Part shown: in pieces, positions 14,248 through 24,136 of the stretch
Position numbering within the stretch: the stretch's first letter is position 1
Layout: each line of letters begins with the position of its first letter
Assembly (NCBI GenBank): GCA_977017575.1
Contig: CDRNVI010000149.1
Span: 372,001-436,000, forward strand
Origin: Paramoeba atlantica
Lineage: Eukaryota; Discosea
Reading direction: 5' to 3'
Length of the DNA: 64,000 bases
The notes under the pieces: generated by a model
What the model saw: the letters and a program-made list of their open reading frames with translations, nothing else
Databases searched by the model: none
Told to the model about the DNA's origin: nothing
Program-made: the position numbers and the translations under genes

Positions 14248-14628
14248 TCTTGTTGTGTTTTTGTTGTTTCTCTCCCACTTCCCCTTGACCACACACTTTT
14301 GGCCCTCAGAAACCACCAAATAAACTGGATTCATTTTAACATTTCCCCACAAAAATAGAATAGAAGGTATTTTGCAGGCATTTTGGCTGCTCAGTTGACC
14401 CTTTTTGCTGGTATGATGCCTTCTTTGTGTATTCTTTTCTGTTTCTTGTTGTGTTTTTGTTGTTTCTCTCCCCCTTCCCCTTGACCACACACACTTTCAG
14501 TTCTAAAACAAACCACCAAATTAACCAAATTAACTGGATCTATTTGAGCCTTTCCCCACAAAAATAGAATAGAAGGTATTTTGCAAGCATTCTGGCTGCT
14601 CAGTCGACCCTTTTTGCTGGTATGATGC
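14248..14628 (+). repeat. Tandem duplication, two ~185-bp units
   Basis: Units at about 14,248-14,427 and 14,440-14,628 share CTTGTTGTGTTTTTGTTG, CCACAAAAATAGAATAGAAG and GCTGGTATGATGCCTT. They differ by scattered substitutions and one insertion of about 10 bp. Non-coding, between tRNA-Ile and tRNA-Tyr. Confidence 0.85.
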
Positions 14629-14741
14629 CTTGCACTCTTTTTGGTTTCTTCTTTTTCATTTTCATTTCTCTTCTTTTGACTTCTCCTTTATTCTTTAAAA
14701 TATCGCTCTCTTTGGTTGGTTATCATTACTTTTCAATCTAT

Positions 14742-14826
14742 CCGGTCATAGCTCAGCTGGTAGAGCGGGAGACTGTAGCAAGTTGTAGACATCTCTAGGT
14801 CACTGGTTCGATTCCGGTTGACCGGA
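14742..14826 (+). tRNA. tRNA-Tyr (GTA) with 12-nt intron
   Basis: 85 nt. Acceptor CCGGTCA/TGACCGG is perfect, with D-arm TAGCTCAGCTGGTAGAGC. The anticodon is GTA at 14,775-14,777. A 12-nt intron (14,779-14,790) follows position 37, the canonical site for eukaryotic tRNA introns and common in tRNA-Tyr. T-arm is ACTGG TTCGATT CCGGT. A T-run follows directly. Confidence 0.93.
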
Positions 14827-15500
14827 CTTTTTTTTTTCTTTTTGTTTTGTTTTTTTCCCTTCTGGTGGGTTGGTTTTTTTTCACTCACCAAAACCAAAAA
14901 TTCTTCTTTTTATTTTTTTCTTTTCTTCTTTTTCCTTATGAAATATTCAAAAAGCATAAATTTCAAGAGCTCACCATTTGCACAGATAGTCAAAAATTGA
15001 GATCCCCAAAATTCTCTTAAATCCCCAAAAATTTTATTGGTATGATGGAGGAGGCTTCAGTGAGATTTGAGATGATTGAACAAGCCAACAACTTGGTTGT
15101 AAAGAGTGGAAAAGGGGTCAATATCAAAGGAGAAATATTTATTTTGAAGTATTTACATACAAATGTAAAGATTCTTCTGTTCTTCTTCGTACCATTGTTT
15201 TCCTCCCTCAATAATATGAACCTCACCCACCATCCTGTTTACGATTCTCTTTCTTTTACTTTCTTTTCTTTTTCTGCTTTTTTGGCTTCTCTCTCTTGGA
15301 TTTTCTCGTCTTTCTTCAAGGCTTCATGGTCATCATAATCAAGCAAAGCAAAAGGTGAATGGAGAGAATGGAGACTGACCCGACCAACTCTTTCTCTTTT
15401 GGAGAGAGTTCAACTTTTCATTTTGTTCCCTCTCTTTCTGGTGATGCTCAAGGATCGATATCATCGCTTTAGAGGCTTTCTTCTTCTGCCAGATACCCAG
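14827..15500 (+). other. Unassigned spacer
   Basis: Only short ORFs (up to 98 codons) with no recognised motif; T/C-rich between 15,240 and 15,320. Confidence 0.5.
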
Positions 15501-15535
15501 AGGGATTTGATTCTTTTTCGAGAGTTTGGCATTAA

Positions 15536-17440
15536 ATGGGAAGAGAAAAGGAATGGTTTAAAACAAAATTTATTTCTGCATTAGAATTCTCCAAACTGCA
15601 ACCGCAGAACTCCATGAGGAGAGCCAACGAGTTGCACAACAACACAACAAAGAACAACAAAAAGATGGGAGAAAACGAAAAAGAAAATCACCTGAGGAGA
15701 TTGAAGCTTAGACCCACAACTATGTGTCCACTTTCCTCGAAAATAAGTGGGAAATCCTCTCCTCTCCTCCGAAAAGAAAAAAGTTCACTCCTCTTGTTTC
15801 TCGGGGTAGTACCAACTCTTGTGGAGCACAACCTGATCGACTCTTTTTGGAAGATTTTTCGTATTGACTTTTTTGAAGCCCTTGTCCAGGTTGTAAATCG
15901 AAATCTGGATGAAAGTTATGGAAAGAATCAAACAAAATGGAACCAAAAAAGGGTTGATGTTGCTGAAATCAAATATTTTTTTGGACTATTGATTTCTGTG
16001 GTCAATGTGCGATCAAAACAATATCCTGCCTTGAAAAAGAATTTTCGATGGATTATATGGGAGAAGGGAATCAAGGGATGGGGTGGAACCGATTTTCTGT
16101 GATTTGGCAGCCTTGTGTCCCTTCTGACGAAGAATTTGATGCTCTTGAAGAGGCACTCCGAAAAGCCTACCAAGACTCATGGATTCCTGGTCAAGAAGTT
16201 GTTGCTGATGAGAGTGTCTGGGCTTATAAACCAAGCAAGAACGTCCTTGATCAGCTGCGAGAGCTCAACATCCGAATTCCACTGGTTTACATAAACCCCA
16301 TCCAAACGGGTTGATGGCTTATCAACTCGCCACAAAATCATCCACAACTGGACTCCCCTATATCTTGGACTTTATTGTCCATTGTTCTTTCCCACTAATA
16401 TCCGCCCAAGAAGCAGGAGTTCGCGGACCAGTGGCCTTTTCCCACGAAAATGGAACTTGTGGCTGATTCTGCGTTTGGGTCCTTTTCGGTTTTAGGAGAA
16501 CTGTTGAAAAAGGGGCACAACGGAACGTTTTCTGTTCCTGCGAACGCCTCTGAGTGGCTTTGGCATTTGTTGGCTCGAGGAACTCACGATGCTCATTGGA
16601 ATGGAGCAATCAATTCTGAGGGATTTGTCTACACCCTGACTGTGGGAATTGATGATGAAGGTAAGCGGTCTTTTCATCGAGGTTTGAGTTCCTCCTTTGT
16701 TGTGGAACCCTCATCTTCCTCCTCCTCTTCTTCTTCTGATCCAACAACCACCTCTCCCACTCTCTCACCAACCCCTCCCACTGTTTCACTGTCCCCCCCC
16801 ACTGTTTCTCCAACCTCTCCCATTGTTTCTCCGACCTCTCCTGCTGTTTCTCCAACCTCTCCCACTCTGTCACAAACCTCTTCCACTGTGTTGTCAACCC
16901 CTCCCAATTCAATCCCTCCCATTCCAACTACAACTGCCTCTCCAACTTCTCCCACAACTGCCTCTCCTGCTGTTGCTCCAGCCCCTCCACCCACCCCTCA
17001 CTTGACAAGGGAGTACTTGAGTTTTTTGAAATGCCCACAACTCAGGAATATTTGTTGGGAATTTGAATGTAAGACAAGGTCAGAGGAAAGCTCAGATAAT
17101 TGAGTACATCCTCCAAAAAGCCTTCCCAAGTCAAGAAGAGGCCAACAAGTTTGAGACCACACTCCAAGCTGTTCCCACAATGGAGCACCCTGCCCCCTCC
17201 CCAATTTCATCTTTGTATAAGTCGCATTTTAATGTGATCGACCTGATGGATAAGAAGTGGTACCAATCTGCCGATTCATATCAAATTTCAGATTGGTGAA
17301 CAAAAATCCTTTTTTCATTGATGGATTGTGCCGCCCTCATCAATGCCCACACACATTGCACAATGAATCTGTTCGAATGGAACTGACAAATTTTCGAGAA
17401 TCAGTTGTAGCAAAACTATTTGAGTGAAAACTCTCCCCTT
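15536..17440 (+). pseudogene. piggyBac-like DDE transposase, broken by frameshifts
   Basis: Read through several frames, the protein has the piggyBac transposase layout. The N-terminal helical region (LIDSFWKIF to KKNFRW, 15,830-16,050) has the FFGLLISVVNVR block. The first Asp motif is VVADESVWAYKP (near 16,200), followed in another frame by PHPNGLMAYQLAT and LPYILDF (16,298-16,375). The second Asp motif is ELVADSAFGSF (16,453). A later NVIDLMDKKW and INAHT block (17,230-17,350) fits the third catalytic region. Frameshifts lie near 15,990-16,090, 16,300, 16,445 and 17,030. A minisatellite-like Ser/Thr/Pro stretch interrupts the coding region at 16,700-16,990. Clearly non-functional. A second fragment of the family is at 12.2-12.6 kb. 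Confidence 0.55.
16735..16990 (+). repeat. Minisatellite in the transposase remnant, ~18-bp units
   Basis: About a dozen imperfect units of CCCACTGTTTCTCCAACC-type sequence, encoding repeated Ser-Pro-Thr in one frame. It expanded inside the transposase remnant. Confidence 0.85.
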
Positions 17441-17687
17441 TTCTTTTTTTTTTTGACATCAATAAATATTGATGAAAAACCACATAAACTTTTTTTTTCT
17501 TGTTTCTTTATTTTGTGACTGCTGTGGAAACAAACAAACATCCAACCATTCGGGGTGTGAACAAATTTTTTGAGGGGTGTGAGCCAGAGAGATATGGGAG
17601 GTATTGGGAATTAAACTCCAATAATGAGCAGCAAGACATAACAATGGAGACTAGGGTATTGAAGGGCCCACAGATCACAAAACTTCT

Positions 17688-18584
17688 TTAATATTTGGCA
17701 AATATAATATCATTTAGGTAGCCCTTGGTTGTAAAAAAAAAATTCGGGGTAAAATTGCCGCTCGAGTTCATCAGGCCACTTTTGGGAGTGTCAACTTTGC
17801 TGTCCCAGGTGTCCTCCTCATCGAATTTCGTGGCAATGATAAAATAGAGTGCCAGGATTGTCCCATCCGCAGTGACAAAAGGTAGGAATGTCCCACAGTG
17901 TGTCCCTTGCACCTTTGATCGATTTTGGAGCTTTGATTGGTCCTTTCAAGCCAGTCGCTTGATTTGTAATTTACCCTCAAGAGCGTTGAAGTCTTGAATG
18001 TTCCACAGAATATTCCCATGACAAACAATGAATCCGGAAATCACTTTTCTGGATCGCCGAACAACTTTCTGAGAAAATTTCCTTTTGCCGAAAACCCGAT
18101 CAAAACCAAATAATAAATCATTCTCATTTTTCCCATTTCAATTGGTCTCGAGGAATTAACGAAGAGTGAGGAAAACACAACACTCTTGTCATAGTTCACA
18201 AACATTTTGGGAAGGACTATTTTCGACTCCAAAAAGTTGCCTATTTTCTCAATAAATTCCATGACTTCCTCGTAGATGTTCAGGTTGGCTCAGTCATTTC
18301 GAAAGAGAGACAGATGCCCGAGACTCAAGTGCTCCTTGTGTTTCATAAAGAACCCTCTGAATTGTGCTTTTTGAGATTGACTTTCTGAACATCAATTCAG
18401 CAGCACTTTTGGTCTCCATAATCGACCATGGCTTTTGTACATTCGCCATCACAAGAATAATGTCCAGAAGTGCTTTGTCTTCATCCTCAGATAAGAGGGA
18501 ATTCCCATGGACTGTAGACTTTGGCTTCTTTCGATAGTAAGCCATGGTGATGGCTGTTGGCTTAGCTTTGTACACTTTTGACAA
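17688..18584 (-). pseudogene. DDE-type transposase remnant (pogo/Tc1-like, tentative)
   Basis: Three consecutive frames on the - strand: an N-terminal helix-turn-helix-like piece (18,294-18,584; LSEDEDKALLDIILVM ... SKSTIQRVLYE), a middle piece with FVNYDKSVVF (18,041-18,262), and a C-terminal piece with FVTADGTILALYFIIATKF (17,688-17,912). N-x-D-E-T followed by an xxTADG block is typical of DDE_1/pogo-like transposases; here the Asp motif reads NYDKS, so it is altered. Breaks between the pieces show it is dead. Family placement is tentative. Confidence 0.45.
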
Positions 18585-19708
18585 TTTTGAAAAGGCCTCT
18601 TCATTTGTTAAACCTCACTTCACAAAGTTTGTTCCACCTCCTCCACCAGGTTCTGGTATTTCATCACCACAATAAAATAAAACAAACGGTTAGATGCAAT
18701 AATTTGAATTTTTTCAAACAAAGGAGTTTTTTTTTGACAAAGACACCACCTGTTCGAAACCAACTTCATCATCCACATCCTTGGTTGCTGAACAGAGTTA
18801 TTGCACCAAATGCTATCTTGACAAGTATTTGGTGATGATCAAGGATGAGAGTGATGCTGATGTATTTGCTTCAATTTCATTTGAAACAAAAGAATGATGT
18901 AGTGATGAGGGGAGCTCTGATGAGGGCTCTGAGGAAGAAATTTCTCAAAGGTGGCAGCAGGCAAAGAAACAAAAAGTTTGGATTTTTTTTGATTTTTTTT
19001 GTCTCTCTTTCTTATTCTTTCTCCCAGCAGCAACAGAGGAGGAAGCCACAAACAACCCCATCACTACCATCACCTTCTTCCCACACACGCACAGAAATGT
19101 CGGAGCGGACAAAAAAGTGATCACCCAATCCCAGTTCAATGCAAACATTGGAGTGAAAGGCTCTGTGAGAGGGCAGATCCTCAAATCTCTTTCTGGAGTA
19201 TGATCCAAAGAATCTTGTGAGAAAAGGAGGAGAAGCAACTTGAAATCCTTGCCTTTGTTTATAGGATAAACAGTTTTGGCCAATCCTTTTCTTTTGAAGG
19301 GTATTTGATTGTGCTGGGTGTTGGTCTTGATGATTGTTGTGTGAGAGGAGGCAAAATCAAAAAACTAAAACTCATACAGAGAGGGGAAAATGGATTGCAA
19401 AGCATGAGAGGGGAACTGGTGGGGGATCTGGGTTCAGTACCTCCTGGAGAACCAAAGCAAGATTCAATTTGACAGAACTTGATTTGTGGAGAGTGCCCCA
19501 AAGGGAGCTGATCAATCTCTTTGAGAGACCCCAGATTTGTCACCAACAAAATGGAAAGAGCAGTGGAGGAATTTATGTCTTTTCTTGAAAGGCAACAAGT
19601 GTTGATCAAATGAGGCATGGTCTTCCTTCAGAGTCCCTCTTTTCCTTTTCTTTGTTTTTCACTTGTTTTTTTCTGTTTCTCCTGACTGGAAAGCCAAAAA
19701 ATTGGTTC
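18585..19708 (+). other. Unassigned spacer with traces of a decayed acidic reading frame
   Basis: A frame from about 18,836 to 19,250 gives acidic Asp/Ser/Glu-rich sequence interrupted by stops (SDEGSSDEGSEEE near 18,905), then a stretch that looks coding but is broken. I cannot name a family. The right end (19,665-19,708) is homologous to the flank upstream of tRNA-Ile at 39,180-39,260. Confidence 0.4.
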
Positions 19709-19715
19709 CTTTTGG

Positions 19716-19738
19716 CCGCTTTCCAATTAGGAAAGCGG
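19716..19738 (+). repeat. Terminal hairpin at the DIRS left end
   Basis: Perfect 9-bp inverted repeat CCGCTTTCC and GGAAAGCGG around a 5-nt loop. It is conserved in the short DIRS derivative at 48,222-48,245 on the opposite strand, so it is a real terminal feature. Confidence 0.85.
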
Positions 19739-20037
19739 GGTAACCTGTAGAGGGTGACTTTTCCCTCACCCGGGGTCTCCTTTTTTCTGGTAAGGTGGCT
19801 GACATCAGACCCTGTTGGTCTCTGAGATTGGAATCTCGACCAGTGTCACTGCTCTCGCTTCTTTCTTCTTTCTTTTTCACTTTTCTTTTTGTTCCTTCGT
19901 TCTCGTGAACGTTGTTTTCTTGTGTTCCGTTCGTGAGCCTGACACTATTGGTTTTTTGTGTTCTGTTTATTGGGTTTTTTGTTGCCTAGTGCCTTTTTTA
20001 CCCTTTGTTTTTCTGTTTGGCCGTATTGTGTACTACA

Positions 20038-21149
20038 ATGTCAGACACTCACAATTCTGATACTGAATACAAGGTCGTGATGGGCGATGCCACACGACCC
20101 GCTGATCGTCTTGCTTCCTTGGAAAAGCGGTTTGATGCTCTCACTAGTTTGCTCCAAACTGTTGTGGACAGGGATCCAAGCGGTCTCAACTTGTCTTTGT
20201 TGTCAACCCCACCCTCAAGCAACCTGTCTCCAGGTTCTGGTATCTCCTCCTCCTCGTCTTCTACATGCTTGACATGGTCTCCTCTGGATCCTCCCTCGTC
20301 TTCTCCCAGCTTTGGTCAGAATACATTGAGTGCTCCCGCTCCTTCCCCCTCCCCTTTGCCACAGTCATGTACGCCAGCTGGGTCGAACGAAATTCCTGGC
20401 TTGTCCTTGCAAATTCCTCCTCCTGGTTTCATCAAACCGACTTGTGGTCATTCTACACTTAAACATGACCCCGCGCGGTTGTATATTTTGGACAACCCTT
20501 TCACCTGGCCTCAGTTTGAGCCTCTCAATCGTTGGGAGACGTGGGCCACATCGAAGAAGGCGGCAAGAAATGTCAATGAATTGTCTGTCCTCTGTACTTG
20601 TGATGCTCTCGTGGAGAAGGTCCTCGAGGAAGCCGCGTCGGGTGGAAATCCTGGTCACTATGCTAAGTTCCTGAGCCAGTTTATTCAGGTTCGTGCGGAC
20701 TTACTTCACGACGCTGATTTGAGAGGGTGGGACCTTGCCCTTCCTGCGCGCAGTATTGCTACCGCCAGACCAAACAAAAAAGGTTGTTTCTCCTGCGGTG
20801 AAAGTGGTCACTCATCTAGAAGTTGCCCTAATAAGGCCAAGGCTGCGGCGGCGCCTGCTCCGGTTGTCCCAAAGTCAGCTGAGCAAGCTTTGAACCAGAT
20901 CAATGGTTCTTTGAACCAAGTTCCTGGTCCAGCAGTTCCTTCTTTCCCCATGGGTTTCTGGCCACCTTTCCCCCCTCAGTTCCCTGGTCCGTATCAAATG
21001 CCTCCAGTCGCGGTGTTGCCTGTGCCGACTCCCCCCCTGTGCAGTCATCCGATACAACTGTGGTGAAAAAGAAGAGTCGTAGGAAGCGCAGGAAGTCACG
21101 CAACAGGGCTTCCTCCTCTAGTTCTTCCTCTTCTGAGGATCATTCCTGA
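20038..21149 (+). CDS. DIRS Gag-like protein with zinc knuckle, frameshifted near the C-terminus
   Basis: The ATG at 20,038 opens MSDTHNSDTEYK. A Ser/Pro-rich N-terminal third is followed by a conserved-looking core (NPFTWPQFEPLNRWETWATS through LLHDADLRGW). A CCHC zinc knuckle (CFSCGESGHSSRSC, near 20,787) is typical of nucleic-acid-binding Gag proteins. The open frame stops at 21,064-21,066. In the +1 sense, after a run of seven C (about 21,030-21,036), the protein would continue into a basic stretch (KKKSRRKRRKSR) and Ser tail ending at 21,149, so a one-base indel in the C-run, or a sequencing error, probably causes the early stop. Role: packaging of element RNA. Confidence 0.8.
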
Positions 21150-21255
21150 CCCTTTGGCCCGGTTGAGGGTTATGACGCTGCCAAGAGCCCCCTTTTGCTC
21201 GCTTCATCCCCTCCCAAGCCGAACCAACCTTCCAGCACGATTGCACAGTCGTTGA

Positions 21256-22866
21256 AGTGTTTGGAACACGTTACCTCTACCTTCAGATGTCCTGGAGTGG
21301 GTCAACACAGGGGTACGCATCCCGATAAATGCCAGTGCTCAGCCTTTTCATGCTCAGAACAAGTTTCCGGTGGAACACACTGCGTTTGTCACAAACGAAA
21401 TTCAGAGACTTTGTTGTCTTTCTGTGGTGAAGGAGGTCAGCTCTCCCCCCTTTGCTGTAAATGCTCTCAAGACTGCACCCAAGAGTGGTTTGTGCCTGTG
21501 CAAGACTCTGAGACTGGTTGTTGTGGGTACACGAGTGGACAAACTTTATTCTCTGTATCAGAAGTTGAGGCTCAAAGTGATCCCATTCTTCTCCATGGTG
21601 ATAACAGAAGCAAGAAAGGCAAAGGCACTCACAGTCATCAAAAACACAATCGCTCTCTTGCTCTTAGGGAATGTCACAGCCCGGCAACTTGCCAAAGTGA
21701 TGGGGACGCTAACTTCTCTGGCACCAGCGTTGGACATTGTCAAGATTGCCAGCCCAGCACGAAAACCCTTGAGGATTCTGAGACCTACATGGATGTGGGA
21801 TTCTTACGTGGTGGTTCCACCAATGACAATCGCAATCCTGACCTTTCTCTGGACTCAGATTTACGAGAACAATGGGAGGCCATTCTCCCGCCCTCTACAA
21901 ACCAAGATTGTTGTCTCAGATGCTTCCAAGTCAGAACGTTGGACGGGATGGGGATTTGTGATAGATGCAGAGGAAGGTACAATCTCAGTGGCAAGCCGGT
22001 TCAGCGACGAGACAGCAATGTTCTCCATTGCAGCACTGGAACTCTTGGCTTTCATGGAGGCAATACAGACTTCCCTCAACCTGAAGGTGATTCGGAGGGG
22101 CGACGCAATCCAACCTCTCATAGACAATGTGGTGGCTCTTTATGCTCTAAAGAAGGGGGGAAGCAGGAACGATTTTCTGGACTCAATAGCAAGAAAGGCC
22201 GTTCTTCTTCTCCTACGGAACGATCTGCATTTGTGGAATCCTCGTTACATCCTGTCAGCAATAAATCCAGCTGACGCTCCTTCTTGTCTCAATGATCGGG
22301 GATCTTGGATGACATTACCTTGGGTTCAGTCACTTCTGCTGAGCATTGTTCCCCCCCTAGACATGGATCTGTTCGCCTGCAATCTGTCAGCGGTTGTTCC
22401 TTGCTTCTTCTCAATGACCCTTTGTCCAAACAGTGCAGGTGTCAATGCATTTGCAAAAACTTGGCCACAGAAAGTGTGGATGTGTCCCCCTCTGAGTATA
22501 ATCGCACCAGCATTAGCAACTCTGTTCAAATCTCAAACACATGCCCTGGTCGTTGCGCCATCTTGGAAATGTCCGTGGTTACAACCCCTGTTACGTGGAA
22601 GTGCTTGTTGGCTGCTCACTTTGGATTGGACATCAGGAACAATGCATCAACCAGTCAGTTGTTCAACAGAACTGTCACAGATTTCATTGACAAAATGGAT
22701 AGCAGTTTGGTTTTGCCCAAACCTCTTTGTGACCCGCTCGAGCCCTCCACCAGAGCCAGCTACCTCACGATATGTGCGGCCTTCGACTCCTGGGCGTGTG
22801 AAAGAGACTATTGCGCTTTCCCTGCGACAAATGCAGTGTTGTCAGAATATGTTCGGTCCAAACTAG
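21256..22866 (+). CDS. DIRS reverse transcriptase/RNase H, RT catalytic core deleted
   Basis: The frame starts after a stop near 21,253. The N-terminal part (DVLEWVNTGVRIPI, FVTNEIQRLC) is the usual entry into a DIRS RT, with the fingers motif TLRLVVVGTRV. It then jumps directly to the thumb/connection region (ITEARKAKALTVIKN ... TARQLAKVMGTL), with no palm and no DD motif. RNase H is well preserved: VVSDAS (Asp), AALELLAF (Glu), PLIDNVVAL (Asp), NPADAPS (Asp). The C-terminal DIRS block MDLFACN ... PSWKCPW follows. An in-frame deletion of roughly 100-150 codons would explain the gap. It overlaps the recombinase frame at its 3' end, as is usual in DIRS. Not competent for reverse transcription. 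Confidence 0.82.
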   Translation, partial: SVWNTLPLPSDVLEWVNTGVRIPINASAQPFHAQNKFPVEHTAFVTNEIQRLCCLSVVKEVSSPPFAVNALKTAPKSGLCLCKTLRLVVVGTRVDKLYSLYQKLRLKVIPFFSMVITEARKAKALTVIKNTIALLLLGNVTARQLAKVMGTLTSLAPALDIVKIASPARKPLRILRPTWMWDSYVVVPPMTIAILTFLWTQIYENNGRPFSRPLQTKIVVSDASKSERWTGWGFVIDAEEGTISVASRFSDETAMFSIAALELLAFMEAIQTSLNLKVIRRGDAIQPLIDNVVALYALKKGGSRNDFLDSIARKAVLLLLRNDLHLWNPRYILSAINPADAPSCLNDRGSWMTLPWVQSLLLSIVPPLDMDLFACNLSAVVPCFFSMTLCPNSAGVNAFAKTWPQKVWMCPPLSIIAPALATLFKSQTHALVVAPSWKCPWLQPLLRGSACWLLTLDWTSGTMHQPVSCSTELSQISLTKWIAVWFCPNLFVTRSSPPPEPATSRYVRPSTPGRVKETIALSLRQMQCCQNMFGPN

Positions 22867-23615
22867 CTCATGGTCTGGGGGCAGCGGCTCTCAGCGTCAT
22901 TTCTGCGGTAAGAAGAATTCACAAAGATCTCGGCCTTACCCCACCAGTTGTGGATCAGTCAGTCGTCACTGCAGCCAGGAAGGTGCCAAGAAAACTCCCT
23001 GATGTTCAGCCATTTCCCATGTCTCTGGCAATCCATGCATGGGAAACCGGTTCCTCTTCAACCAAGTTCTATGCGGTCATTGCTGCATTGGCTTGTCATC
23101 TAATGTTACGCCCTGGTGAAATTGGTAAGATCCTCCTCTCGGACGTTCACCTCGCTCAGAATGGTGTTTGGGTATGTCTCAGAGCAAGGAAGTCTGATAA
23201 GATCTTAAAGCGGAATCCATGGCATCTTTTGTCTTGCTCTTCGGATTCCATTAGAACCTTTTGCCTTCCATGCGCTGTTTACTTACTGTGTATTGCTCGA
23301 TACGAAAATGGTACGGACGCAAGCCCACTGTTTGCAGATGCGAAAGAGTTTCCTCTTCCCCCTGGCATAATGGGCACCATTTTCAACTTCATTGCAGCAG
23401 TGGTGGATCCTTCCATGGGCTCCAGATTCACGGGAAAAAGTGGAAGGGTTGGCGGTGCAATCAGTGCAGCTCTGGGCGGAGCCCCTGAATTGGTCATCTG
23501 TACGTGTGGAGATTGGCGCTTGGACGCTATCAGGAGATACATTGCTGGCATTATGGCGTTGAAAACAGAACTTTTCTCCTTGATGGTCTTGCCAGGGACC
23601 ATGACCCAACCATAA
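22305..23615 (+). CDS. DIRS tyrosine recombinase
   Basis: Tyrosine recombinase that would integrate the circular DNA intermediate. The domain starts about 22,680 (LCDPLEPSTRASYLTIC). Box I has the catalytic Arg in LMLRPGEIGK. Box II reads GKSGRVGGAISAAL, where the usual H-x-x-R is K-x-x-R. The GDW (Trp in place of the second His) and RRYI (Tyr nucleophile) are present near 23,505-23,545. The frame is open to TAA at 23,613-23,615. The 5' part of this ORF (before about 22,650) overlaps the RT/RH frame and is probably not used. The His-to-Lys change may weaken or abolish activity. Confidence 0.8.
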   Translation: MDDITLGSVTSAEHCSPPRHGSVRLQSVSGCSLLLLNDPLSKQCRCQCICKNLATESVDVSPSEYNRTSISNSVQISNTCPGRCAILEMSVVTTPVTWKCLLAAHFGLDIRNNASTSQLFNRTVTDFIDKMDSSLVLPKPLCDPLEPSTRASYLTICAAFDSWACERDYCAFPATNAVLSEYVRSKLAHGLGAAALSVISAVRRIHKDLGLTPPVVDQSVVTAARKVPRKLPDVQPFPMSLAIHAWETGSSSTKFYAVIAALACHLMLRPGEIGKILLSDVHLAQNGVWVCLRARKSDKILKRNPWHLLSCSSDSIRTFCLPCAVYLLCIARYENGTDASPLFADAKEFPLPPGIMGTIFNFIAAVVDPSMGSRFTGKSGRVGGAISAALGGAPELVICTCGDWRLDAIRRYIAGIMALKTELFSLMVLPGTMTQP

Positions 23616-23743
23616 CTATTTGTGCAGTCCTCTTTGGATTTTTCCTTCTGTCTTTCTCTCCTTTTTCTTGTTTCTGTCTCCTTTTGTCTTCTCCATGAGT
23701 CTTGTTCCTTTAGAAAGGAACTCTCGGAGGGTTATCCGGAAAT

Positions 23744-23816
23744 GCTCGTTTAGCTTAGTTGGTAGAGCGCTGTGCTAATAATGCGGAGGTCACAGGTTTG
23801 ATCCCTGTAATGAGCA
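23744..23816 (+). tRNA. tRNA-Ile (AAT), next to the DIRS 3' end
   Basis: 73 nt; acceptor GCTCGTT/AATGAGC. Anticodon loop is CTAATAA, anticodon AAT. The T-loop is TTTGATC instead of TTCGATC, so the conserved C56 is changed to T; the gene may be slightly impaired. A T-run follows. The DIRS element ends 8 bp upstream. A cleaner copy is at 39,268. Confidence 0.87.
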
Positions 23817-24062
23817 ATTTTTTTTTTTGAAAAAAAAATTGAAAAAAAAATCAATCTCATCTCATTGACTTCCTCCTTTTCCCTTGTTGTGGTTGGTTGG
23901 GAATTTGAATGGGGTTTTCTTTTGTCTTTGTTGGTCTTGAGATTCTGTGAGTGCTCAAGAAGGAATTAAAACCTTTTTTTTCTCTCTCTGAGTGTCCTTT
24001 TCTTCTTTTTCCTTCTTCCATCAAAATCACACTAAAATTTGATATCTTTTCAATATACATTC

Positions 24063-24136
24063 TCCTCCTTAGCTCAGTTGGCAGAGCGTGTGGCTGTTAA
24101 CCCACAAGGTCGGAGGTTTGAACGCTCCAGGTGGAG
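24063..24136 (+). pseudogene. tRNA-Asn (GTT) pseudogene
   Basis: Compared with the intact-looking copy at 42,315, it has an extra C in the anticodon arm (8-nt loop) and two changes in the T-arm (TTTGAAC, GCTCC) that break a stem pair. Otherwise nearly identical. A T-run follows. Confidence 0.8.

Larger units (their letters stand above)
19709..23735 (+). mobile_element. DIRS-type tyrosine-recombinase retrotransposon, ~4.0 kb
   Basis: Gene order Gag, RT/RNase H, tyrosine recombinase is that of DIRS-group elements. The left end carries a perfect hairpin (CCGCTTTCC/GGAAAGCGG, 19,716-19,738); the right end carries another (GTTCCTTTAGAAAGGAAC, 23,705-23,722) and ends GGAGGGTTAT. The element ends 8 bp before tRNA-Ile at 23,744. 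Left flank GCCAAAAAATTGGTTC and the right-flank tRNA match a continuous, element-free site at 39,180-39,340. Two relatives are at 42.4-42.8 kb and 47.63-48.25 kb. The RT catalytic core is missing and Gag has a frameshift, so this copy is unlikely to be autonomous. Confidence 0.9.

Noticed and set aside
21195..22274. 359-codon + strand ORF overlapping the DIRS RT/RNase H
   Set aside because: Shadow frame: no domain, rich in Cys and Ser; the overlapping frame carries the RT and RNase H motifs.
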